Positions 1 to 8,170 of a stretch of 54,060 nucleotides of DNA are shown here, one piece after another. Source of the DNA: JAPKEZ01 sp047638975 (GTDB lineage Bacteria > Planctomycetota > UBA1135); contig JBLINB010000006.1 in the NCBI GenBank assembly GCA_047638975.1, positions 1 through 54,060 of the forward strand, written 5' to 3'. Each line of letters begins with the position of its first letter. The first letter of the stretch is position 1. A program made the translations under genes and the position numbers. Below the pieces are notes generated by a model, which worked only from the letters and a program-made list of their open reading frames with translations, had not been told where the DNA came from and ran no database searches.

Positions 1-366
1 TGACAAACCAAGAGTCACCACCACACTGTCGATTTGCACCGGCCGTCCGACTGCATTTTCAATGTCTTGCAAACTAAGTTGATTGGCATCTTGCTGAATA
101 AACACGATGTTATTCCAGCCGTTGCGCTGAGATTTTTTGCGCGCGCGCTCAATCATACCTGCGGAGTAATCGACTGCAATAATTAGACCCGCGCCCGACA
201 TACGCTCAAGCAGGTGCGGGTGGTTCGGGCCAGTACCGCAAGCAAGATCGAGGACGACAGCGTTGGGCTTGAGATGCAGTTGCTCGGCTACTTGTGAGCG
301 GTATTTTTTGTAGACTAATTCTACAGTGCTGTCGTAGACATTTGAAAAGGTGTCGTACCAGGGCAT
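1..366 (-). CDS. Class I SAM-dependent methyltransferase (3' end missing)
   Basis: The reading frame opens at an ATG at 366 and runs off the left edge without a stop, so only the first 122 residues are present. Residues 38-46 read VLDLACGTG, the glycine-rich SAM-binding motif I of Rossmann-fold methyltransferases, and Asp66 in AVDYS is the usual acidic residue that holds the SAM ribose. This supports a UbiE/Methyltransf_11-like enzyme of unknown substrate. It lies 8 bp downstream of the aldehyde dehydrogenase-like gene on the same strand and is probably the last visible member of the deoC operon. The substrate-binding half is outside the window, so the target molecule cannot be judged. Confidence 0.85.
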   Translation of the reverse strand, partial: MPWYDTFSNVYDSTVELVYKKYRSQVAEQLHLKPNAVVLDLACGTGPNHPHLLERMSGAGLIIAVDYSAGMIERARKKSQRNGWNNIVFIQQDANQLSLQDIENAVGRPVQIDSVVVTLGLS

Positions 367-374
367 GTCAGCTG

Positions 375-1253
375 TTAACTACCCACCGGATGCCACACCG
401 TTTTCATTTCTACAAAGCGCTCGATGCGATATGGCGAATGCACTTGACGCACGTCGTACCAAGCGCGTCCTTTTAACGCACTCACGCGTACTCGCTTGAG
501 ATTATCCGCGGCACCGAGTTCTAAAACGGTGCGTTGTTTAGCCGAACACCCCGCCGCAGCAATCGCATTCAAATCACGATGACTCGCGAAATGCTCAAGC
601 AGCTCGCCGCGCTTACCAGTAAGCAAATTAACCACGCCACCCGGTACATCACTAGTTGCACATACCTCAGCAAAAATCGACGTGCATAACGGATGCTTTT
701 CGCTACCTAAAACCACTGCGGTATTGCCCGACACAATCACCGGCGCCAGCATCGCCACCAAGCCCAACAAAGGTTCGTCATTAGGTGCAATCACGCCCAC
801 CACCCCCGTAGCTTCAGGTGCAGTGAAATTATAAAACGGGCCAGCCACCGGATTATTACAGCCCACCACTTGCGAATACTTATCGGCCCAACCAGCAAAA
901 TTAACTAAACAATCAATCGCCGCATCGACCTCTTTCGTTGCACGGCGTACCCCGCCATCGCAAGTCGCGGCGATAGCATCGATGAACTCGCTGCGCTTTC
1001 CTTCAAGCATTTCAGCCATGCGATAAATAATCTGTCCGCGGTTATAGGCCGCGCGTGCAGCCCATGACTTTTGCGCTTTACGCGCTGCCACTACTGAGTT
1101 ACGCAAATCTTTGCGCGAGCCGTGACAGAGATGTGCGAGTAAGTTACCTTTTGCATCGAGTACCGGCAGCGTGCGTCCGGATTCCGTACGTGGAAACGAA
1201 CCACCGATGAAAAGTTTGTACGTTTTTAATACTGCTAAGCGATCGTTACTCAT
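375..1253 (-). CDS. Catalytic-Cys-less aldehyde dehydrogenase-like protein
   Basis: This 292-residue protein aligns by eye with the N-terminal (NAD-binding) part of aldehyde dehydrogenases: YKLFIGGSFPRTESG at the start, VVGVIAPNDEPLLGLVAML in the middle, and a residual LELG where active enzymes have the catalytic Glu. It stops without the segment that carries the nucleophilic Cys, so it cannot be an ordinary ALDH. Its ATG overlaps the stop of the active ALDH gene by 4 bp, suggesting translational coupling and a heteromeric complex. The pair resembles ALDH16 enzymes, where an active domain is fused to a smaller inactive one; here the two halves would be separate genes. The ALDH16 link is inference. 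Confidence 0.8.
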   Translation of the reverse strand: MSNDRLAVLKTYKLFIGGSFPRTESGRTLPVLDAKGNLLAHLCHGSRKDLRNSVVAARKAQKSWAARAAYNRGQIIYRMAEMLEGKRSEFIDAIAATCDGGVRRATKEVDAAIDCLVNFAGWADKYSQVVGCNNPVAGPFYNFTAPEATGVVGVIAPNDEPLLGLVAMLAPVIVSGNTAVVLGSEKHPLCTSIFAEVCATSDVPGGVVNLLTGKRGELLEHFASHRDLNAIAAAGCSAKQRTVLELGAADNLKRVRVSALKGRAWYDVRQVHSPYRIERFVEMKTVWHPVGS

Positions 1254-2737
1254 CGTGCACCTCCGAAATCTAAGTATTCAAGTAAGCCCTGGCGTCCGCC
1301 TTCGCGACCGAAACCAGACTCTTTGTAGCCGCCAAATGGGGATGAGGCGTCGAATTGGTTGTAGGTATTACACCACACCACTCCGGCTTCTAATTTAGAA
1401 GCGATGTCGAGGATTTTGCCACCCTTGTCCGTCCAGATGCCGGCGGCTAAACCGTAAGCAGAGTTGTTGGCGCGTTGAATCGCCTCTTCAGGAGTTCGAA
1501 AACTCATTATCGCTAACACCGGCCCGAAAACTTCTTCGCGCGCAATGGTGTGAGCAGGTTGGACCCCGCTAAACCAAGTAGGTACGCACCAGTTACCTTT
1601 GGACGGCAGCTTGCGTTTTAACTGATGGCATTTGGCACCCTCTTTTTTAGCTTGTTCGATGTAAGCGTTAATCGTTTTCAATTGTTCCGGAGAATTGATG
1701 GCACCGATATCAGTGTTTTTATCTAGCGGGTCGCCGATACGCAAACTGCGCAGACGGATTTCTAGTTTCTCGAGGACTTCTTCGTAAACCGATTCTTGCA
1801 CGAACAAACGTGAGCCGGCACAGCATACATGACCTTGATTAAAGTAAATAGCGCTGATGACCCCTTCGACAGCTTGGTCGATGGAGGCGTCGGCGAAAAT
1901 AATGTTTGCCGATTTACCGCCAAGCTCAAGGCTTAGTTTTTTACCGGTGCCGGCGGTCACCTTCGCTAATTGTTTACCGACTGCGGTGGAGCCAGTGAAA
2001 GCAAGCTTGTTAATGCCTTTATGCTCGGCAAGTGCTGCACCAGCGCGGCCGTCACCAGTAATGATGTTGACGACTCCATCAGGTAGACCGACTTCTTGGA
2101 AGATCTCAGCTAAGCGTAAAGCCGTCAGCGAAGTCGTTTCGGCGGGTTTTAAAACCACCGTGTTGCCACAAGCAAGCGCTGGAGCTATTTTCCAGGCGGC
2201 CATCAGTAAGGGGAAGTTCCAGGGGATGATTTGCCCGCAAACTCCAACCGGCTTACCCACTTGACCTGGAGAAGCGTATTCGAGTTTATCGGCCCATCCA
2301 GCATAGTAAAAGAAATGCTTCGCCGCTTCAGGGATATCAAAATCACGCGACTCTTTGATCGGCTTACCGCCGTCCATGGTTTCTAGGATTGAAAATTCGC
2401 GAGCGCGTTCTTGTAAACGGCGGGCGATTCTGAAAAGATATTTTGCGCGCTCGCTAGCAGGTAGTTTTTTCCAGGCCGGCAATGCTTTGCGTGCCGCGTT
2501 TACCGCATCATCGACATCAGTCGCATTGGCTTGCGAGACTTTCGCTAGCACTTCATCTGTCGCCGGGTTTATCGAATCAAAATATTGACGCGACTTTGCA
2601 GCAACAAATTTACCATTGATAAATAGCTTATACTTATCAGCGATTTCAATGGGAGTCAAATCTGGCGCCGGAGAGTATTCCCAGGCGTTGCCGAAATCGA
2701 GTTGAGGTTTAGATTTTGTTTTAGGACGCGGTGACAT
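1250..2737 (-). CDS. NAD(P)-dependent aldehyde dehydrogenase
   Basis: A 496-residue, full-length aldehyde dehydrogenase. It contains the NAD-binding stretch IIPWNFPLLMAAWKIAPAL, the FTGS motif, LELGGK with the catalytic Glu, and FNQGHVCCAGSR in which Cys305 is the likely nucleophile. The C-terminal motif EEVFGPVL is present. The frame is open upstream to 2851, but that extension lies inside deoC and is Cys-rich and unlike the family, so I place the start at the ATG at 2737, which overlaps the deoC stop by 17 bp. Lying directly after deoC, it probably oxidises the acetaldehyde released by the aldolase to acetate; that substrate is inferred from context only. Confidence 0.93.
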   Translation of the reverse strand: MSPRPKTKSKPQLDFGNAWEYSPAPDLTPIEIADKYKLFINGKFVAAKSRQYFDSINPATDEVLAKVSQANATDVDDAVNAARKALPAWKKLPASERAKYLFRIARRLQERAREFSILETMDGGKPIKESRDFDIPEAAKHFFYYAGWADKLEYASPGQVGKPVGVCGQIIPWNFPLLMAAWKIAPALACGNTVVLKPAETTSLTALRLAEIFQEVGLPDGVVNIITGDGRAGAALAEHKGINKLAFTGSTAVGKQLAKVTAGTGKKLSLELGGKSANIIFADASIDQAVEGVISAIYFNQGHVCCAGSRLFVQESVYEEVLEKLEIRLRSLRIGDPLDKNTDIGAINSPEQLKTINAYIEQAKKEGAKCHQLKRKLPSKGNWCVPTWFSGVQPAHTIAREEVFGPVLAIMSFRTPEEAIQRANNSAYGLAAGIWTDKGGKILDIASKLEAGVVWCNTYNQFDASSPFGGYKESGFGREGGRQGLLEYLDFGGAR

Positions 2738-3599
2738 CGTAATGTGCGGTGTAGTTACCGGATTCAATTTTGTGTAATTGCAACAACACATCGTTGAGCA
2801 ATGAACTGGCGCCAAAGCGGAACCAATCGGGCGATAACCAAGCATCGCCAAGAGTTTCTTTAACCATCACTAAATAGTGCAAGGCTAACTTCGCAGATGA
2901 AATACCACCCGCCGGCTTCATGCCAATCATCTTGCCCGTTTTAAGGTAGTGATCGCGAATACATTCAAGCATCACCAAAGTTACCGGCATCGTCGCCGCC
3001 GGAGCCACCTTACCCGTCGAGGTTTTAATGAAATCTCCGCCAGCAGCAATTGCTATTTCAGAGGCATGCCGCACCGCATCATAAGTTTCGAGTTCGCCAG
3101 TCTCAAGAATGACTTTTAGATGCGCCTTTCCGCAAGCATCTTTAATCGCTGCAATTTCGTCGCTGACTTTATGATATTCGCCGGCTAAAAAAGCGCCGCG
3201 ATTGATAACCATATCGATTTCGTCCGCGCCATCGGCAACCGCCTGGCGTACTTCTTGCAAACGTAATGCCAGCGGCAACTGTCCACTAGGGAAAGCCGTC
3301 GCCACACTTGCTACTTTGATGCTCGTGCCGCGTAATTCTTGCTTGGCCAGTGTAACCCATGACGGATACACGCACACCGCCGCCACTTGCGGAGAGCACA
3401 CTTGAGGGTCGGGCAATATCGCCTTGGCACACAGCGCACGCACTTTCTCAGGAGAGTCTTTGCCCTCGAGCGTAGTCAAATCGATCATCGATGCGACCAT
3501 GTGCAAACCTTGCAACTTGGCGGCGCCCTTCAGCGACCGCGTGGTGAATGACGAGGCACGTGCCTCAATCGCTATTTTATCTATGGTTCTTCGACTCAT
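2721..3599 (-). CDS. deoC: Deoxyribose-phosphate aldolase
   Basis: DeoC cleaves 2-deoxyribose 5-phosphate to glyceraldehyde 3-phosphate and acetaldehyde in deoxynucleoside catabolism. The 292-residue TIM-barrel protein shows EIDMVIN (Asp129, the proton-relay position), LKVILETG, and FIKTSTGK with Lys192 as the Schiff-base lysine, followed by MKPAGGI, which carries the second active-site lysine. There is an N-terminal extension of about 30 residues compared with the E. coli enzyme, as is common for the longer DeoC class. It heads a minus-strand operon with two ALDH-like genes and a methyltransferase, and diverges from upp across only 43 bp, so the two salvage functions share a control region. 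Confidence 0.95.
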   Translation of the reverse strand: MSRRTIDKIAIEARASSFTTRSLKGAAKLQGLHMVASMIDLTTLEGKDSPEKVRALCAKAILPDPQVCSPQVAAVCVYPSWVTLAKQELRGTSIKVASVATAFPSGQLPLALRLQEVRQAVADGADEIDMVINRGAFLAGEYHKVSDEIAAIKDACGKAHLKVILETGELETYDAVRHASEIAIAAGGDFIKTSTGKVAPAATMPVTLVMLECIRDHYLKTGKMIGMKPAGGISSAKLALHYLVMVKETLGDAWLSPDWFRFGASSLLNDVLLQLHKIESGNYTAHYDVTAS

Positions 3600-3642
3600 A
3601 TATGTACACTTATACTAAATGTCTTATAAGATAATGTAAACA
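3600..3642. promoter_or_regulatory. Divergent deoC/upp promoter region
   Basis: The 43-bp gap between the two start codons must hold both promoters. On the plus strand GATAAT (3630-3635) lies 7 nt before the upp ATG; on the minus strand TATAAG (3614-3609) lies 9 nt before the deoC ATG. No convincing -35 hexamer is visible for either. The very short distances suggest that one or both transcripts have little or no leader. Confidence 0.35.
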
Positions 3643-4263
3643 ATGGAAGTCGCCTTACTTAAACATCCACTCGTCGCTAGCCTTTTCACTCGGTTACGCG
3701 ATAAGAACACCTCACCAGTTGAATTTCGCCACATTGTGCGCCAATTGACGCTTTTTCTCGGAATTGACGCCACTCGCGACTTAGCTTGCCGTGACGAAGT
3801 GATTGATACCCCGCTCGCTAAATTTACGGGCTCACAAATTGCACCTTCAATCGCAATCGTACCGGTGTTGCGCGCTGGTCTGGGCATGGCCGAGCCATTA
3901 TTCGAGTTGATACCGCAGTCCGAAGTGCGCCACTTGGGCCTTTTTCGCGACGAAGGCACCCTCAAGCCAGTCACTTATTATCAAAAACTCGGCGATACTC
4001 CTAGCGATGTGTGCCTACTCGTCGATCCGATGCTCGCCACTGGCGGCACAGCGATAGCGGCGATTGACATCCTTAAAGCATGGGGAGCAACCGACATCCG
4101 TTTTTTGGCGTTATTAGCAGCACCAGAAGGCCTTGCGGCAGTCGAAGAGCGGCATCCTGATGTAAAAATATATCTAGGACAGCTCGATAGCCACTTAAAT
4201 GAGCAAGGATATATTGTTCCGGGCTTAGGCGATGCTGGTGATCGTCAATACAATACCCTGTAA
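3643..4263 (+). CDS. upp: Uracil phosphoribosyltransferase
   Basis: Upp converts uracil and PRPP to UMP in pyrimidine salvage. The 206-residue protein has the family's usual length, the PRPP-binding loop VDPMLATGGTA (residues 128-138), the VPVLRAGLGM segment that binds the phosphoribosyl part, and the C-terminal uracil-binding signature PGLGDAGDRQYNT. The ATG at 3643 follows a -10-like box by 7 nt and no Shine-Dalgarno sequence is visible. It is transcribed divergently from deoC. A 39-bp gap separates it from the next gene, with no hairpin that I can see. Confidence 0.95.
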   Translation: MEVALLKHPLVASLFTRLRDKNTSPVEFRHIVRQLTLFLGIDATRDLACRDEVIDTPLAKFTGSQIAPSIAIVPVLRAGLGMAEPLFELIPQSEVRHLGLFRDEGTLKPVTYYQKLGDTPSDVCLLVDPMLATGGTAIAAIDILKAWGATDIRFLALLAAPEGLAAVEERHPDVKIYLGQLDSHLNEQGYIVPGLGDAGDRQYNTL

Positions 4264-4268
4264 GAGTA

Positions 4269-4296
4269 TTGCAATAATTCAATTAAGTATTAAACT
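4269..4296 (+). promoter_or_regulatory. Putative promoter of the 340-residue gene
   Basis: TTGCAA (4269-4274) and TAAACT (4291-4296) are spaced by 16 nt. The -10-like box ends 6 nt before the GTG at 4303, so a start site at the usual distance would coincide with that GTG and give a leaderless message. Based on hexamer matches only. Confidence 0.35.
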
Positions 4297-4302
4297 TTAA
4301 CT

Positions 4303-5325
4303 GTGGTTTCCCCCAAGTTACATTTCGACGCAGGCACTCCGTTTTCCGAAAACGAACAGAGTGCGATTAATTCTTTCTGGGAGGTTCTCACCGAGAGCAA
4401 GCATTCCGATTCTGAGCACTTCCAAAAGTTGTGTCTCAAACATATCGAGCGCATCCATTCTATACGTGATGCCATGAATTCTTTTCCGGCAGTGCTCGAA
4501 GAGAAATCACTAGGACGGCGCGAGCGATCGTTGTTTACTTTAGTTGAGTTAATCGCCAATGCTACGGATGCCGATTACGAGATGTATCTGCCGACGCGTT
4601 CTCTGCTATGGCGTTCGATTACCATGGCGCGACTGAACTTTTGGCGACTGGTCCGCTATCTGACCGAAGAAGTTGCCCCCGCCGACGACCATTTATTTAA
4701 TATTATTGAAAATCGCGTTCACGCTTGCGTTTATCTCAAACTTGCCGAAGAATTACTCCTTAGTGTAGCCATGGATTCGGCCCTGCCGCGCTCAGTACGC
4801 GACAAAAGCGTACGCAGCCTTACTTCGCTATGGGACGCCACCCCTTCGAAGGCGATACAAAAGTTCTTCCCGCTACTCGAAGCCGTTTGGGATGCGCGCC
4901 GCAACATTGTGGTTAGCGTAGGTACTCTACTCGGCATTTCCGAGATCATGCGCTTATTGCAAGCAGGATGCGCTCCTGAGTTCGTTGACCATTTCTGCCG
5001 CGAGCGCATGAGCCGCGACGAAGGCCTTGCTTTTCAAGAGTTTTTAATTGGCGTTTCATCCGAGCAACTGCACGACCTCGAGCAGTTAATGGCAGAAACC
5101 GGACGCACCTCGATCACTCCAGAAGAAGCCGAAGAAGCGCTAGGGCTCGAGCCGTCACAACCCGAAGATTCTGGCATTGGCGTCGAAGCTTATCACTTCC
5201 ACCGCGAACGCCACCTGCAAGCTGCCGCGCGTCGTTTGCGCCATCTTCCAGGGCCGAAGCACACCGCCGAAGAATATATGTTGGTGTACTTCCTCGAAGA
5301 TTTTCCCGCCGAAGACACGGTTTAG
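4303..5325 (+). CDS. Conserved-looking helical protein of unknown function
   Basis: I do not recognise this 340-residue protein. It has no signal peptide or membrane segment and is rich in Leu, Glu and Arg, giving long predicted helices throughout, with several Trp residues (for example RLNFWRLVRYL and LEAVWDARRN). The C-terminal third holds an acidic stretch (ITPEEAEEALGLEPSQPEDSG) followed by a basic helix ending EEYMLVYFLEDFPAED. It begins with GTG directly behind a promoter-like sequence. It is followed after 9 bp by mutM, so it may be co-transcribed with DNA repair, but I draw no functional conclusion from that. Likely cytoplasmic. Confidence 0.75.
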   Translation: MVSPKLHFDAGTPFSENEQSAINSFWEVLTESKHSDSEHFQKLCLKHIERIHSIRDAMNSFPAVLEEKSLGRRERSLFTLVELIANATDADYEMYLPTRSLLWRSITMARLNFWRLVRYLTEEVAPADDHLFNIIENRVHACVYLKLAEELLLSVAMDSALPRSVRDKSVRSLTSLWDATPSKAIQKFFPLLEAVWDARRNIVVSVGTLLGISEIMRLLQAGCAPEFVDHFCRERMSRDEGLAFQEFLIGVSSEQLHDLEQLMAETGRTSITPEEAEEALGLEPSQPEDSGIGVEAYHFHRERHLQAAARRLRHLPGPKHTAEEYMLVYFLEDFPAEDTV

Positions 5326-5334
5326 TCTTAGTCC

Positions 5335-6159
5335 GTGCCTGAACTCCCCGAGGTAGAAACCACGCGTGCCGGCATTGCGCCGCATGTGATTGGCCGCAAG
5401 ATTACGGGTATTACAGTCCGCAACGATTCTTTGCGGTATAAAGTGCCGCCGTCGATGGCGCGCAAAGCAAAAGGCCAGACGATTCAGCAGCTCAATCGCC
5501 GTTCCAAATATTTAATCTTTGAGCTCGATAACTTAAAACTATTAGTACACCTCGGCATGTCGGGCAGTCTGCGCTATCACCCGGCCGACAGCAAGCATCC
5601 CGAGCCGCAAAAGCACGACCACATCGACGTGCGCCTCGACGATGGCGGACTACTGCGCTATCACGACCCACGCCGCTTCGGGTTATGGCTGCCTTTTAGC
5701 GAAGATCCAAATGAGCACCGGTTGCTGGCACATCTTGGCCCCGAGCCGCTCACCCGCCAATTCACCGCTCAAACCTTACTTAAAAAGGCTAAAAAGCGCT
5801 CTATTGGCGTCAAAGCTTTCATTATGGATGCCAAGGTAGTGGTCGGCGTCGGCAATATTTACGCTGCCGAGTCGCTGTTTCTAAGCAAAATCAGCCCTCT
5901 ACGCCCGGCTAACGCTGTCTCTGAAGCCGAATATCAGCTGCTGACAAAGAATATTAAGGCGGTTTTGCGCAAATCGATTGCACGTGGCGGCACCACCCTT
6001 AACGATTTCGTCGGCTCAGACGGCAAACCTGGGTACTTTCAGCAAAAACTTAAGGTCTACGGGCGCGAAGGTCAAAACTGCGTAAGTTGCTCTAGCGTAA
6101 TACTTAACGAGGTTATTGGCCAGCGAGCTAGCTGCTATTGCCCCCAGTGTCAGAAATAA
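5335..6159 (+). CDS. mutM: Formamidopyrimidine-DNA glycosylase
   Basis: MutM/Fpg removes 8-oxoguanine and formamidopyrimidines from DNA and nicks the abasic site. The GTG at 5335 gives an N-terminus PELPEVET after Met removal, in which Pro2 is the Schiff-base nucleophile and Glu3 the acid; this fixes the start. Lys58 in NRRSKYLIFEL is the conserved beta-hairpin lysine, VGNIYAAE is the helix-two-turn-helix signature, and the C-terminus has a four-Cys zinc finger (CVSC and CYCPQC). At 274 residues it is full length. Its stop codon overlaps the first efflux-operon operator. Confidence 0.96.
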   Translation: MPELPEVETTRAGIAPHVIGRKITGITVRNDSLRYKVPPSMARKAKGQTIQQLNRRSKYLIFELDNLKLLVHLGMSGSLRYHPADSKHPEPQKHDHIDVRLDDGGLLRYHDPRRFGLWLPFSEDPNEHRLLAHLGPEPLTRQFTAQTLLKKAKKRSIGVKAFIMDAKVVVGVGNIYAAESLFLSKISPLRPANAVSEAEYQLLTKNIKAVLRKSIARGGTTLNDFVGSDGKPGYFQQKLKVYGREGQNCVSCSSVILNEVIGQRASCYCPQCQK

Positions 6160-6193
6160 AACACTTGTTTTAATTAAACGACTGTTTTAAAAT
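6157..6193 (+). promoter_or_regulatory. TetR operator pair overlapping the efflux promoter
   Basis: Two related palindromes lie in tandem 17 bp apart: TAAAACACTTGTTTTA at 6157-6172 (7-bp arms, perfect) and TTAAACGACTGTTTTA at 6174-6189 (12 of 16 bases identical). They overlap a promoter formed by TTGTTT (6166-6171), a 16-nt spacer and TAAAAT (6188-6193). Bound repressor would block RNA polymerase, so the TetR-family gene that follows probably represses itself and the efflux genes. The sequence pattern is direct; the binding is inferred. Confidence 0.7.
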
Positions 6194-6199
6194 TTGGTA

Positions 6200-6805
6200 G
6201 TGAAAGTCAATGCCACCAAGCGCAAGATTCTTGATGCTGCCCAAACTCTGTTCGCGCAGCATGGGTACGAGAATACATCGCTACGTCAGATAACCGCTGC
6301 TGCCGAAGTAAATCTAGCAGCCGTAAATTATCATTTTGGCGGCAAAGAGCCCCTGCTGTTTGAATTGGTTAACTTGACCATCAAGCCCATTAACATCGAG
6401 CGTCTACAACGACTCGATAGTCTGCCTGATGATTATGGCATCGAAGACGTGGTGCGTTGTTTTCTCGAACCTGCAATCAATGCCCTTAGCAACAATCACA
6501 ATATGCCGTGCATACTTGGCCAGGCACATCGCGAACAAAACCGTTCGCTGCAAGAGCACATTGCCCACGAGATGCGTCCGATTGCGATGCGCTTCATCGA
6601 CGCGATTCAGCGTAGGCTACCCCACCTTGCTGCCGATCAAATTTTAGCACGCGGCGAGTTCATGATTGGTTGCTTACTGCACGTACTGCATTCTCAAACA
6701 CGATTATCGCAATCTATGGCGCCTGACCAAAAGCGTCTAGGCGACATCCACTTTATTACGGAAGAGCTGATTAAATTCTGCACTGCTGGCTTTACTCATG
6801 AATAA
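6200..6805 (+). CDS. TetR/AcrR-family transcriptional regulator
   Basis: A repressor of about 201 residues. The N-terminal helix-turn-helix is clear: KILDAAQTLFAQHGYENTS, then LRQITAAAEVNLAAVNYHFG with the typical NYHF recognition end, and GGKEPLL after it. The C-terminal two thirds are helical and should bind the inducing ligand; the pattern is CecR-like. A TTG at 6194 is in frame, but it falls before the start site expected from the -10 box ending at 6193, so I prefer the GTG at 6200, which would make the message leaderless. The gene overlaps the outer-membrane factor gene by 8 bp and is the first gene of the operon. Confidence 0.9.
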   Translation: MKVNATKRKILDAAQTLFAQHGYENTSLRQITAAAEVNLAAVNYHFGGKEPLLFELVNLTIKPINIERLQRLDSLPDDYGIEDVVRCFLEPAINALSNNHNMPCILGQAHREQNRSLQEHIAHEMRPIAMRFIDAIQRRLPHLAADQILARGEFMIGCLLHVLHSQTRLSQSMAPDQKRLGDIHFITEELIKFCTAGFTHE

Positions 6806-8168
6806 AATTTCTATATTCGCCTTATTAATGTGCGCGGCATGCGCTTCTCCGGCAAATGATCTGCCCGAGGTTACTATTAACCATCAAGCCTTTAAGGTTA
6901 ATCAAAAAGCCAGTTTGGACAACTGGTGGCACAGTTTCGGTAACAACGAACTGAACCTGCTACTTGAAGATGTCGTTAGCAACAACCTCGACTTAGCGGC
7001 AGCCGCCGAAAATCTACAAGCCGTTGCAGCGACCACCAATGCGATTATTGGCACGCAGTTGCCCTCTTTAGACCTAGCGGCCAACCTCGGGAAGTCGCGC
7101 TCGAACATTATTGGCCTACCTATACCCGGGGCCGGTGACGTCGTGGCCATCGAAAGTGACCGCGTCGCCCTCGACCTAAGGCTAAGCTGGGAATTAGATT
7201 TATTCGGACGCCTTGATGCGCAAGAAGCCTCCAGCTTGGCGCAACTAGATGCTAGTACCGCTAATTACGCGGCACTGCATCTGGCACTATCAGGCCAAGC
7301 TGTACGCACTTGGCTGGCCTACCAATTTGCTCAACAGCAAGCGGCTAGTTTACGCACCAGCTTAGTGATGCAGGGTAAATTGTTGAGCAGCATCGAAGAC
7401 GCTTCGCAGTTAGCCAGCAACAGCGCTTTAGTTTTTGCGACGCGCAGTGAAATGCTGGCCACAAAAACTCAACTTGCGCAAAGCGAAATGCAATTAGAGC
7501 AACTGCGCCAAGCCTTGCAGACCTTAACTTCTAGTGACGCACTATCGAACATAAGCACAAGCGCTTTACCAGAGCTATCTAAGCTGCCAGATCTCGGTGT
7601 CGAAGCACAGTTGATCGCGCGCCGTCCAGATTTGATTGCTCTTGAAGCTCAATTACGCGCAGCTGCCGCCAAAGTGGATGTCGCGCATGCCGCTTTGTAT
7701 CCAAGCTTTTTCATTAGCGCGGCGTTGGGCGGTAGTTCTGATGAGCTCGGTAATTTACTCAATGGCGATTATCGAACCTGGAGCTTCGGTGGCAACGTAC
7801 TCGCGCCACTATTTCACGGCGGTGCTTTACGTCAGCAGCAAGCCGCAGCGCAGCATCAATACCAAGCAAGCAGTTTAAGTTTTGTACAACACTGCCTGCG
7901 CGCATTTGCCGAAGTCGCAACTTTGCTTAACAATGAAAGGTTGCTTGACGCTCAAGTAAATAATGCACTACAAATTAACGACCTAGCTCAGCAACGTTTA
8001 GCAGCAAATCATGATGCGCTAGCGCTAGGCGTGGGTAATGCACAAGGCGTACTGCGCTCTAGTTTGCTCCAGCAGCAAACACAACTGCAACTACTGAGTA
8101 GCAACATGTTGTTGTTGCAAAATCGTGTTGACCTCCATTTGGCTCTTGGCGGCGGCTTTACGCAATAA
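6798..8168 (+). CDS. RND efflux outer-membrane factor (OprM/TolC family)
   Basis: This 456-residue protein forms the outer-membrane channel of a tripartite pump. The N-terminus has a short hydrophobic signal ending MCAACASP, a plausible lipobox with Cys15 as the lipidated residue, although Cys rather than Leu occupies position -3. The OprM-type signatures are present: DNWWHSFGNNELNLLLEDVVSNNLDL-like start (residues about 40-65) and LSWELDLFGRLDAQEA, followed by long Gln/Ala-rich helices and a second repeat beginning IARRPDLIALEAQLRAA. It overlaps the regulator by 8 bp and lies 2 bp from the adaptor gene. Substrate range cannot be inferred. Confidence 0.92.
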   Translation: MNKISIFALLMCAACASPANDLPEVTINHQAFKVNQKASLDNWWHSFGNNELNLLLEDVVSNNLDLAAAAENLQAVAATTNAIIGTQLPSLDLAANLGKSRSNIIGLPIPGAGDVVAIESDRVALDLRLSWELDLFGRLDAQEASSLAQLDASTANYAALHLALSGQAVRTWLAYQFAQQQAASLRTSLVMQGKLLSSIEDASQLASNSALVFATRSEMLATKTQLAQSEMQLEQLRQALQTLTSSDALSNISTSALPELSKLPDLGVEAQLIARRPDLIALEAQLRAAAAKVDVAHAALYPSFFISAALGGSSDELGNLLNGDYRTWSFGGNVLAPLFHGGALRQQQAAAQHQYQASSLSFVQHCLRAFAEVATLLNNERLLDAQVNNALQINDLAQQRLAANHDALALGVGNAQGVLRSSLLQQQTQLQLLSSNMLLLQNRVDLHLALGGGFTQ

Positions 8169-8170
8169 CA

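Noticed and set aside
2738..2851. N-terminal extension of the aldehyde dehydrogenase
   Set aside because: Lies inside deoC, is Cys-rich and unlike the family; the ATG at 2737 gives a normal start.
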